NCBI GenBank assembly: GCA_903863935.1
Contig: CAIPDV010000078.1
Location: 1 to 51,669, forward strand
Direction: 5' to 3'
DNA: 51,669 nucleotides
DNA from: an uncultured Bacteroidota bacterium
Lineage (GTDB): Bacteria; Bacteroidota; Bacteroidia; JABEUT01
The position numbers and the translations under genes are program-made. Positions 8,398 through 19,841 of this stretch are shown piece by piece (within the stretch, counting starts at the first letter, position 1; each line of letters starts with the position of its first letter). The notes below the pieces were generated by a model, which had not been told where the DNA came from, ran no database searches, and was given only the letters and a program-made list of their open reading frames with translations.

Positions 8398-9459
8398 TTA
8401 TAGCTTATAGTTTCTGTAAGTACTTAACGTATCTCTACCTGCTTTTATTTTAGCCACTGCCTTATTACCAAGTTCCGGGGCTTTAACTCCCTCCCCTATT
8501 TCCGCCTTCGAACTGAATACCCTGGCCTCGTCCCATAGCCCCTGTTCAATAAATGAGTTTAACAACTTTGCCCCTCCTTCTACTATCACCGATTGAATGT
8601 TTCGCTTGTACAGTTCTTTTAAAATAACGCCAAGCTTGCTTCCTGTAAACTTAACCTTAACATATTCCACATTCCCTTTTGTTGCATTTTTCTTTTCATT
8701 GAATACTATAACAGAAGCAAATTTACGAAAGATATTAGAATTTGCAGGTACTATAAGCTCTCGGTCAACCAAAATTCGTACAGGAGATTTGCCTTTTACA
8801 AGGCGGGTGGTAAGACTTGGATTATCCAACAGGGCCGTATTGGTACCTATCATTATAGCCTGTTCCTCACTTCGCCAGGTGTGTGATAGCTTGTCTGCTT
8901 CTTTTCCGGTAATCTTTAGTGGCTTGGAATTTATGGTTCCTTGTTCTGATTTTGTTCTGTAAGCATCTATGAAACCATCCTTCGTCATGGCCCATTTTAA
9001 AATAATATAAGGGCGTTTTTTTGTTTGGAATGTAAAAAAACGGTGGTTTAATTCCAGGCACTCCTTTTCAAGAACACCAATTGTAACATCGCATCCACCC
9101 TTAATAAGCTTAGCTATTCCTTTGCCCTTAACCAAAGGATTCGGATCAACAGAACCGATGATGATCTTTTTAATACCATGTTTTATTATTGCATCGGCAC
9201 AGGGTGGGGTTTTACCATGGTGCGAGCAAGGTTCAAGAGTAACATAAAGAGTAGAATCTTTTAGTAATTTTTTGTTCTTTACAGATCTGATAGCATTAAT
9301 TTCAGCATGGGCTTTACCAAACTCCTTATGATACCCCTCACCAATTATTTTACCCTTGTACACAATAATACACCCTACCATTGGGTTAGGTGCTACATGC
9401 CCAATTCCTTTGTGGGCAAGTATCAGGCAATGCTGCATATTTATATCATGTATTTTCAA
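8398..9459 (-). CDS. ribD: Bifunctional riboflavin biosynthesis deaminase/reductase RibD
   Basis: Performs the second and third steps of riboflavin synthesis: deamination of the pyrimidine intermediate, then NADPH-dependent reduction of its ribose. The N-terminal deaminase domain shows VAPNPMVGCIIV, the zinc/proton-shuttle motif HAEINAI (His51, Glu53) and PCSHHGKTPPC (Cys78, Cys87). The C-terminal reductase domain (about 150-353) shows ILKWAMTKDGFI and VEGGAKLLNSFIEQGL. At 353 residues it has the expected two-domain length. It is divergent from prmC with only 48 bases between starts, an arrangement I recall as common in Bacteroidota. Confidence 0.95.
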   Translation of the reverse strand: MKIHDINMQHCLILAHKGIGHVAPNPMVGCIIVYKGKIIGEGYHKEFGKAHAEINAIRSVKNKKLLKDSTLYVTLEPCSHHGKTPPCADAIIKHGIKKIIIGSVDPNPLVKGKGIAKLIKGGCDVTIGVLEKECLELNHRFFTFQTKKRPYIILKWAMTKDGFIDAYRTKSEQGTINSKPLKITGKEADKLSHTWRSEEQAIMIGTNTALLDNPSLTTRLVKGKSPVRILVDRELIVPANSNIFRKFASVIVFNEKKNATKGNVEYVKVKFTGSKLGVILKELYKRNIQSVIVEGGAKLLNSFIEQGLWDEARVFSSKAEIGEGVKAPELGNKAVAKIKAGRDTLSTYRNYKL

Positions 9460-9507
9460 TTGATTTTTCTCTAATTTGGCTACCTCAAAAATTTATTTAA
9501 TTGGGCA

Positions 9508-10353
9508 ATGTATTTAAAAGAGGTTAAAAATATTTATGTAAAGGAACTGGGGCATATTTATTCGGACGATGAATCAAAAACCATATTGAATTATATTCTG
9601 ATAGATGCTCTGGGAATCCCAAAGTTAAATATCCTTTCGCAACCGGAACTAACTTTAAATGAAAATCAGAAGGAAAGAGTGCTTTCGTTTTTACCTGACC
9701 TGATAAAGGGTATCCCCATACAACACTTGCTGGGGGTGGCCCATTTTTATGGAATGATGCTGAAAGTATCACCCGAGGTATTAATTCCCCGGCAGGAAAC
9801 AGAAGAACTTGTGGATTGGATTATTAAAGATAGTCATGGCCTGCAGAATTTAAGGATATTGGATGTTTGCACCGGAAGCGGTTGTATAGCCCTTGCCCTT
9901 AAAAAGCATATGCGCGATTTTGAAATTACTGCCATTGATGTATCTGAAAAAGCCCTGAATATTGCCCGTGAAAATGCGGCTAACCTGAACCTGGATGTAA
10001 ACTTTATAAAGGCAGATGCCCTAAGAATGGAGCATGAAATACCGGACGATTATTTTGACATTATTGTTTCAAATCCACCTTACATACCTGAATCGGACAA
10101 GGATAACGTGCAACGTGGAGTATGGATGTATGAGCCGCATTCTGCCTTATTCGTTCCCGATGAAAAGCCGCTGACTTTTTATGAGGCTATTGGAAAATTT
10201 GCCTACAATGCGAAACCTATAACCCTTTATTTTGAAATTAATGCCGACTTGGGCGAGAACCTTATAGACCTAATGAAAAAATTGGGATTCAAAGACATAA
10301 CACTTAAACGGGATTTGAACGGCAGGAACAGGATGCTTAAATGCAAGGCCTGA
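9508..10353 (+). CDS. prmC: Release factor glutamine methyltransferase PrmC
   Basis: Methylates the glutamine of the GGQ motif in release factors RF1 and RF2 using S-adenosylmethionine, which aids translation termination. The 281-residue protein has the N-terminal helical domain ending in the family stretch VLIPRQETEELVDW. A Rossmann fold follows with LDVCTGSGCIALAL (about 118-131), the catalytic NPPY (189-192) in SNPPYIPESD, and the C-terminal YFEINADLGENL. It faces ribD divergently and is followed 55 bases later by ligA. Confidence 0.95.
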   Translation: MYLKEVKNIYVKELGHIYSDDESKTILNYILIDALGIPKLNILSQPELTLNENQKERVLSFLPDLIKGIPIQHLLGVAHFYGMMLKVSPEVLIPRQETEELVDWIIKDSHGLQNLRILDVCTGSGCIALALKKHMRDFEITAIDVSEKALNIARENAANLNLDVNFIKADALRMEHEIPDDYFDIIVSNPPYIPESDKDNVQRGVWMYEPHSALFVPDEKPLTFYEAIGKFAYNAKPITLYFEINADLGENLIDLMKKLGFKDITLKRDLNGRNRMLKCKA

Positions 10354-10396
10354 AAAATACATATCCCGATATCAGTTGTCAGTATTTTTTAGCTAA

Positions 10397-12418
<2,022 letters not shown>

Positions 12419-12431
12419 ATAGTATTAAGAA

Positions 12432-13550
12432 GTGAAAACGTTGCGATATATCTTAGTCCCCTTTTCGTTTATTTACGGAGTTTTACTAAGCGGACGTAAT
12501 ATTCTGTTCGACTTGCGGATATTGCGTTCCAGAAAATTCCCCATCTGGGTTATTTCCATTGGTAATTTATCCATGGGCGGTACAGGAAAATCACCGCATA
12601 CTGAATACATTGCCCGGTTGATGGAAAAACTGAATAAAAAGTACGATAACCTTGATCTCCCATTTCATAAAATCGGTATTTTAAGCCGTGGATATAAACG
12701 AGTAACTTCCGGATTTCTGCTGGTAAATAAAACCAGTAATGCCCGCGAAGTAGGTGATGAACCCATGCAGATGAAAAACAGACTGAATGAAGTTTCGGTG
12801 GGTGTGGATGGAAACAGGATACGAGGCATTCACGTTCTTTTATCATTGAATCCACAGCTAAAGCTAATATTACTTGATGATGCGTTTCAGCACCGTTATG
12901 TAAGGCCTGATTTTTCCATATTACTTACCAATTATAATGCCCCTTATTACAATGACAGCGTTCTTCCTTCCGGTGGTTTACGCGAACCGAAAAGCGGCTA
13001 CAAACGGGCTAAATTTATTATTGTAACCAATGTTCCGGTTAATATTACGGATGTTGAAAAAAAGCTGATCTTCAAAAATATCAATCCTAAATCATCGCAA
13101 AAAATATTTCATTCCAGTATCATTTATAATTCACTAATGCCTGTATTTAAATCAAAGGAAGCAACACCTTCTATTGATAAAAATACATCCGTAGTTTTAC
13201 TTACTGGAATAGCTAATACGCATAGTTTGTACAACCACCTTGCCGAAGTTGCCAGAGACGTTGTGCATGTTGAATTTCCGGACCATCATATGTACACTCC
13301 AACCGACATTGCCAAAGTTACAAAGGCTTTTACGTCAGTTTCCAATCCAAACAAAATTATTGTTACTACCGAAAAAGACTCAGTTCGTCTGGTACTGGGT
13401 GAGTTGATGAAAGCGTTCGGAACAGCTCCTGTATATTACCTGCCAATAGAAGTTAAAGTACACGAAGAAAAAGAATTTGAAGAAGCCATCATAAGCAATT
13501 TGCCATCGTTAAACCCGAATAAACCGGTAACAAAAAAAGAAAACGTTTAA
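12432..13550 (+). CDS. lpxK: Tetraacyldisaccharide 4'-kinase LpxK
   Basis: Phosphorylates the 4'-position of the lipid A disaccharide at the inner membrane, giving lipid IVA; its presence implies an LPS-bearing outer membrane. The 372-residue protein has the N-terminal membrane-associated helix, the P-loop GNLSMGGTGKSPHTEYIA, the ILSRGYKR motif, LILLDDAFQHRYV and the late FPDHHMYT signature. It starts with GTG at 12432, 13 bases after the ligA stop; no better ATG exists in frame before the P-loop. The C-terminus carries a Lys-rich tail. Confidence 0.93.
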   Translation: MKTLRYILVPFSFIYGVLLSGRNILFDLRILRSRKFPIWVISIGNLSMGGTGKSPHTEYIARLMEKLNKKYDNLDLPFHKIGILSRGYKRVTSGFLLVNKTSNAREVGDEPMQMKNRLNEVSVGVDGNRIRGIHVLLSLNPQLKLILLDDAFQHRYVRPDFSILLTNYNAPYYNDSVLPSGGLREPKSGYKRAKFIIVTNVPVNITDVEKKLIFKNINPKSSQKIFHSSIIYNSLMPVFKSKEATPSIDKNTSVVLLTGIANTHSLYNHLAEVARDVVHVEFPDHHMYTPTDIAKVTKAFTSVSNPNKIIVTTEKDSVRLVLGELMKAFGTAPVYYLPIEVKVHEEKEFEEAIISNLPSLNPNKPVTKKENV

Positions 13551-13571
13551 CTTTGAAAGGAATTATTCAGC

Positions 13572-14372
13572 ATGAAAAAAACCGGTTGTGGCATTTCTTT
13601 TCTAATCCTTTGTTTATCGTTTCTGCAAAACAGTACTGCCCAAACATGGAAAATGGTTTGGCACGATGAATTTGATTCTACTGCTATAAACCGCCAAAAC
13701 TGGGCCTTTGATACAGGAACCGCAGGGGATGGCTGGGGAAACAATGAACTGGAATATTATACGGATCGCCCACAAAACGCAAGGGTTGAAAACGGAAATT
13801 TACTTATTACTGCTAAAAAGGAACGATTCAATAAACGGAAATATACATCGGCAAGGCTTAAAACACTTGGGCTGCATACATTCACGTATGGTAAAATAGA
13901 AGCACGCATTAAGTTACCGGGCAGACAAGGCCTGTGGCCTGCCTTCTGGATGCTGGGAGATTCAATAGATGATATTGGTTTTCCAAAATGCGGAGAAATA
14001 GATATTATGGAATATGTGAATAACGACCCTACCAACCACGGCACTATGCACTGGCTGGCCGACCATGAACTGGCAAGCTATGGAGGAACCATCCTGGTAA
14101 ATAATGTAAACGATTATCATATCTATACTGTTGAATGGGATTCCAATTCCATTAAATGGTTTGTTGATGGCACCCAGTACTGGGAAGGGTTGGTAAAGGA
14201 TAATATCAACCAGACTGATGCATTTCACAAGCCTTTCTTTATTCTTCTAAACCTTGCAGTTGGTGGTGAATGGCCCGGAAACCCAACACACAAAACACAC
14301 TTCCCGCAAACCATGTACGTAGATTATGTGCGGGTCTACCAGAAGGAGTATGATTCCACCGGAACGAAATAG
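13572..14372 (+). CDS. GH16 family endo-beta-glucanase
   Basis: Secreted glycoside hydrolase of family 16, which includes laminarinases, lichenases, agarases and carrageenases cleaving beta-1,3/1,4-linked polysaccharides by a retaining mechanism. The 266 residues start with a signal peptide ending NSTAQ. The family entry motif WHDEFD, a substrate-cleft stretch GLWPAFWMLG and the catalytic GEIDIMEY follow, with nucleophile Glu142, Asp144 and acid/base Glu147. The extra Met in ExDxxE is the usual laminarinase-type spacing. It ends in a single catalytic domain with no carbohydrate-binding or sorting module. It lies 21 bases after lpxK, which may be read-through rather than functional linkage. 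Confidence 0.93.
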   Translation: MKKTGCGISFLILCLSFLQNSTAQTWKMVWHDEFDSTAINRQNWAFDTGTAGDGWGNNELEYYTDRPQNARVENGNLLITAKKERFNKRKYTSARLKTLGLHTFTYGKIEARIKLPGRQGLWPAFWMLGDSIDDIGFPKCGEIDIMEYVNNDPTNHGTMHWLADHELASYGGTILVNNVNDYHIYTVEWDSNSIKWFVDGTQYWEGLVKDNINQTDAFHKPFFILLNLAVGGEWPGNPTHKTHFPQTMYVDYVRVYQKEYDSTGTK

Positions 14373-14446
14373 ATTTTCCGGTTTCATTTTATCTAAGGTC
14401 CTTATCCCGATAATTCCGTTTGAATTCAATATCCCGCAAAACATTT

Positions 14447-14454
14447 TACATTTG
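14447..14454 (+). promoter_or_regulatory. TAnnTTTG -7 promoter element
   Basis: TACATTTG lies 18 bases before the ATG at 14473. A start site about seven bases downstream would fall past the alternative TTG at 14458, favouring the ATG. Confidence 0.6.
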
Positions 14455-14472
14455 TAATTGTTAACCCAGCCT

Positions 14473-16371
14473 ATGCCCGGATTTAAGATTTTTTTAAACA
14501 AGTTGCTCCATCCCCCTGAAAAGAACGGCACTGAAATGGACTGGAAACAATACCTGGTTTATGCGCTGGTAGCCTTATTTATTCTGTTTTTCACTTTTCC
14601 AAAGTTCTTTCCTGAAATACAAACAGGACCCGATGGCTCGGAAATGTTTGCTTTTAACTATTTGTTCTATCACAATATTCAGTTTGGTACAAATCTTGTG
14701 TTCACTTATGGACCGCTGGGCTTCATCTGCTCTCCAATTTGCCTGGGCAATAACTTTATAACAGGAATGATACTTGCATGTATCATTCGTTATTTCTTCA
14801 TCTACAGCTTTCTCATTTTAGGCCTTGCCGTGAATAAGGCTTACCGGGTTTTACACATTGTTTTGATAATTGGTATGTGCAACCTTATGTTCATAGATAT
14901 GGCCCTTATCGGGGGTACACTATTTGCTTTACTCATTTATCACGCCCGCAAAGAGCTGGCATGGCTAATTGCCGCTTGCGCGGTTACCACCCTTGCCTTG
15001 TTCATCAAGTCTTCTTATGGATTAATGAGCTTGTCCATTTTATTATCCTACACGTTGTATGCGGTTATTATAAACAGGCGTTTCCGGGTGATATTATATG
15101 TAGCTATTTTCACTCCGCTGTTTTTCTTCTTCACCTGGTTTCTGCTCTACCATAATGTTTCAGGGGTATTCAACTACGCGTGGTCTATGTACCAGTTCAG
15201 TAAAGATAATTCCAATGCCATGCAGGTTGATGCGGTAAACCATTGGGGTATTCTTGCCATTGCGCTGATATGTTTCTATCTCCCGCTTCTTTTCACACGG
15301 AGTGAACTAACACGTGTACTTTACTTAATTACTATGGCTGCGCTATATGCTGCTTTCAAATATTCATTTGCAAGGGAAGAAGACTGGCACCAAATCTTTC
15401 TGTTCATTTTTGTAATACTAGTTTGTGCCACCTTCCTGCTTATAAACAGTGCCAGCAGAGCCCTTGCGGTAATGCTTCCTCTTGCTTCCATTGGCCTTTT
15501 GTATGCTAATATGGTAATGACCAATATGTACAATATTGATGACCGCAAAAGAGTAACCGGGGTTGGAAATATTATAACTTTTATAAATGATTATAGTACT
15601 ACCATTAAAAATACGAAAATTAAAGATTCTATTACCCTGCACGATAAAATACTTGACCTTCAACAGGTGGCACTTATTGCCAACGGAACGGTGGATTGCT
15701 ATCCTATGGAGCTTACCTATATTGCGGCCAACACTCTCAACTGGACTCCCCGCCCTAACCTGCAAATAGGTGCGTATACCCCCTGGCTCGATAATCACAA
15801 CGCTGCATTTCTAGCTTCTGCCAGTGCACCTCAGTTCTACATTTGGGAACTGGAACAACCACCGGTAAACAATTACTCGCTGGATAACCATTATTTACTG
15901 AATGATGAACCCATTACTATTTATAATTTCTTCAATCATTACAAGGTTGCAAACTTCAATATGAAGACCGCTATCTTTAAACATTCCGACCAGGCATTGC
16001 TTGGGGAGGAACATATTAGTGGCAGCGTAACTGGCTATCTTGGCAAATGGTTGTATGTACCCACTACCGACACAAATACGGTTACCAGGGCAAGATTTCA
16101 TTTTACGAACACAACAATTGGAAGCTTGCGCAAAACATTTTATAAAGACCAGCTCTATTTTATAGACTACATGCTCGAAAACGGCTTAGTAAAGACCTAT
16201 CGTTTTGTGCCGGCTAATTCTGTTTCTGGCTTATGGATAAACCCGCTGGTATTGGGTGTAACTAAAGGCATCCGGGGAACAAAAGTGCAGGCCATTCGCA
16301 TACATGTTAGTGAAGATTGTTTGCTTGACAATATCTTTAAAATGGAATGGACTAAATTTCATAAAAGCTAA
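14473..16371 (+). CDS. Large polytopic membrane protein, unknown function
   Basis: Integral membrane protein of 632 residues. After a short polar N-terminus it has about ten or eleven hydrophobic segments between residues 20 and 350 (for example YALVALFILFFTFPKFF, LIIGMCNLMFIDMALIGGTL). A soluble domain of about 280 residues follows with no recognised motif. The topology resembles membrane glycosyltransferases of the GT-C type with a periplasmic C-terminal domain, but I do not see a convincing catalytic acidic motif, so this is only a guess. ATG 14473 is preferred over TTG 14458 because of the promoter position. Confidence 0.75.
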   Translation: MPGFKIFLNKLLHPPEKNGTEMDWKQYLVYALVALFILFFTFPKFFPEIQTGPDGSEMFAFNYLFYHNIQFGTNLVFTYGPLGFICSPICLGNNFITGMILACIIRYFFIYSFLILGLAVNKAYRVLHIVLIIGMCNLMFIDMALIGGTLFALLIYHARKELAWLIAACAVTTLALFIKSSYGLMSLSILLSYTLYAVIINRRFRVILYVAIFTPLFFFFTWFLLYHNVSGVFNYAWSMYQFSKDNSNAMQVDAVNHWGILAIALICFYLPLLFTRSELTRVLYLITMAALYAAFKYSFAREEDWHQIFLFIFVILVCATFLLINSASRALAVMLPLASIGLLYANMVMTNMYNIDDRKRVTGVGNIITFINDYSTTIKNTKIKDSITLHDKILDLQQVALIANGTVDCYPMELTYIAANTLNWTPRPNLQIGAYTPWLDNHNAAFLASASAPQFYIWELEQPPVNNYSLDNHYLLNDEPITIYNFFNHYKVANFNMKTAIFKHSDQALLGEEHISGSVTGYLGKWLYVPTTDTNTVTRARFHFTNTTIGSLRKTFYKDQLYFIDYMLENGLVKTYRFVPANSVSGLWINPLVLGVTKGIRGTKVQAIRIHVSEDCLLDNIFKMEWTKFHKS

Positions 16372-16438
16372 AAACCGGTAAGGTTTCAGCAATCAAATAA
16401 ATACGACATTTGCACTACGCCAACATTATACATTTATC

Positions 16439-17263
16439 ATGAAAAAAACGACAGGATTATTCTTATTTATTGCTCTTTGCGGGTTTACAACCATATCATC
16501 AGATGGCATATTGTTTAAAGTGGAATACAAACCCGAAACACGCTATAATGAAACATTGGAGCAATCATCAGAAGCCACAATTACATACATAGGCTCCGAC
16601 GAATTCCTTAAAAATCTGAAAGGCCGGGGCGTTAGTAACCCTACCATTTCAAATAAAAATTCTACCACCAAAGAAATATTAAAAACCGGCAAATTGACCG
16701 ACGGCGTGCACTTTCCGCTTACCATGGAATTTATTTCCACCGAAAGCAGCGATGGCAAACAGGTTATTCCCGATGGAACCATAATTTATGGAAAAGGAAC
16801 CGTTGGCAGCATGCCAACGTTCGACTCCATGTTTTCACCTGGAATGATGGACGAAACAAAAAAGGTATTTATGAAAACCATGGAAGCAACCTTATCTCAA
16901 ATAACCTTTCCTGCAAAGCAATTGAGTGTGGGTGATACATTTACACATGAAACTCCTTTAACTATTCCCATTGCCGGAAAAAAGATAGAAATGAAAATAG
17001 CGACCATTTACAAATTGGTTAGTATCAGCGGCGGACAAGCCGGTTTCGATATTTCACAACATTACACAATGACACTTGATGAATATACTACTGACGGAAC
17101 CGGCACGGGCGACGGACATATTGTGTATGACATTGCCCATAATTTCTATACGAATTTTGAAGAAAACGGCACACTTCAATTAACAATGAAAACAGATGAT
17201 TTTTCGTTGAAGATAAATACGAAAAATACTTTCAAACAAACTATTGTTTTCGGAAAGAACTAA
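16439..17263 (+). CDS. Exported protein of unknown function
   Basis: A 274-residue protein with a signal peptide (MKKTTGLFLFIALCGFTTISS). The mature part is polar and strand-rich, with Thr/Gly-rich segments (YTTDGTGTGDGHIVYD) and no cysteines suggestive of metal binding. A Met-rich stretch lies near 130-150 (FSPGMMDETKKVFMKTMEAT). I do not recognise a family; it is most likely periplasmic or surface-exposed. It follows the membrane-protein gene by 67 bases on the same strand. Confidence 0.75.
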   Translation: MKKTTGLFLFIALCGFTTISSDGILFKVEYKPETRYNETLEQSSEATITYIGSDEFLKNLKGRGVSNPTISNKNSTTKEILKTGKLTDGVHFPLTMEFISTESSDGKQVIPDGTIIYGKGTVGSMPTFDSMFSPGMMDETKKVFMKTMEATLSQITFPAKQLSVGDTFTHETPLTIPIAGKKIEMKIATIYKLVSISGGQAGFDISQHYTMTLDEYTTDGTGTGDGHIVYDIAHNFYTNFEENGTLQLTMKTDDFSLKINTKNTFKQTIVFGKN

Positions 17264-17583
17264 TTAAATATTCCTGATCGCGCCTTATTGCTTCGGCAGA
17301 TTAAGGCCTCGCTTGTATCCATCTCATATTCACTGAAGCATTCCTTCAGGTACTTATCCATATAAGTACCCTACTGCTATTTTGCAAAATTATCCAGTTT
17401 GCCATTGCAGCTCCCCCCGATATGACCTTCCTCATGCGGATTACATGACACCCATCAGCGTAAATTATGACTTTCATCGGAAACGTAACTATTCAATCAT
17501 CGGTATGTATCACTTTATAGCCATAAGCTACCCACCTTTGCATTGGAATAACCTATTAATCATTCAAACAAAAAATCAACCTG
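17264..17583 (+). other. Intergenic region with one perfect inverted repeat
   Basis: No convincing gene in about 320 bases. The one clear structure is an inverted repeat: GGTACTTA (17349-17356), loop TCCATA, TAAGTACC (17363-17370). It could be a weak terminator for the upstream exported-protein gene, though no T-run follows, or a protein-binding site. A TTTGCA element near 17537 is a weak promoter candidate for the next gene. Confidence 0.45.
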
Positions 17584-17760
17584 ATGGCAAAGTATTCAAA
17601 AAAAACGCAAGATAAGATGGAACTGGTAATGCATGAATTTAAACATGGAGAACTAAAATCCGGAAACGGAAGCGAGGTAAAGAGCCGGAAACAAGCTATA
17701 GCAATTGGACTGAGCGAAGCGCGGCAGACAGGAGCAAAAGTGCCGAAGAAAAATTCCTGA
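17584..17760 (+). CDS. Small basic protein of the DUF6496 family
   Basis: A 58-residue basic protein starting at ATG 17584. Its sequence contains VMHEFKHGELKSGNG followed by KSRKQAIAIGLSEARQ and ends in GAKVPKK. I recognise this pattern as the DUF6496 family, small soluble proteins found widely in bacteria and of unknown function. The invariant-looking core (EFKHGELKSG and SRKQAIAIGLSEAR) makes the reading frame secure despite its small size. A small lipoprotein gene begins two bases after its stop, so the two form one transcription unit. Confidence 0.85.
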   Translation: MAKYSKKTQDKMELVMHEFKHGELKSGNGSEVKSRKQAIAIGLSEARQTGAKVPKKNS

Positions 17761-17762
17761 AT

Positions 17763-17990
17763 ATGAAAAATATTAAATGGATTAAAACAATAACTTTTCA
17801 GGCGGGAATGGTTGCTGCAACTTTATTGTCCGCAATTTCCTGCAATAATTATGAGAATCCGGGCAATAATTCAGGCAAAACGGGTGATGGAACAGGCATG
17901 GATAACCTCAATACCCCTAAAAGTGATACCAGTAAAAGTTCTAATCAAATGAATTTACTTATTCGTAAAAAAGGGGATAGCTTAAATTGA
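17763..17990 (+). CDS. Small putative lipoprotein
   Basis: A 75-residue protein with a basic N-terminus, a hydrophobic segment and a lipobox-like AISC (Cys27), followed by a polar Asn/Gly/Ser/Lys-rich tail with no recognisable domain. Its start is two bases after the DUF6496 stop codon, so the two are probably translated from one mRNA. The function is unknown, and the disordered tail suggests a small envelope lipoprotein. Confidence 0.6.
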   Translation: MKNIKWIKTITFQAGMVAATLLSAISCNNYENPGNNSGKTGDGTGMDNLNTPKSDTSKSSNQMNLLIRKKGDSLN

Positions 17991-17992
17991 CC

Positions 17993-18008
17993 GAGTAATT
18001 CATTACTC
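17993..18008. terminator. Possible short hairpin between convergent genes
   Basis: GAGTAAT (17993-17999) is mirrored by ATTACTC (18002-18008) between the small lipoprotein gene and the convergent ABC-F gene. The stem is AT-rich and the loop minimal, so a terminator role is only suggested by position. Confidence 0.3.
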
Positions 18009-18014
18009 TTCATT

Positions 18015-19772
<1,758 letters not shown>

Positions 19773-19799
19773 TTATTTTTCTCAAATGCAATAAATTCT

Positions 19800-19807
19800 T
19801 ACATTTG
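19800..19807 (+). promoter_or_regulatory. TAnnTTTG -7 promoter element
   Basis: TACATTTG lies 34 bases before the ATG at 19842 of the secreted NHL/Ig-like gene. It falls inside the longer possible reading frame that begins at 19716, arguing for the shorter start. Confidence 0.65.
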
Positions 19808-19841
19808 CCGTAATATATTGGTTATTAAGAGAAATACACTA

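Noticed and set aside
17382-17615. A 77-codon plus-strand frame upstream of the DUF6496 gene
   Set aside because: Its composition is not protein-like, it has no promoter, and it runs out of frame into the DUF6496 gene, which is clearly real.
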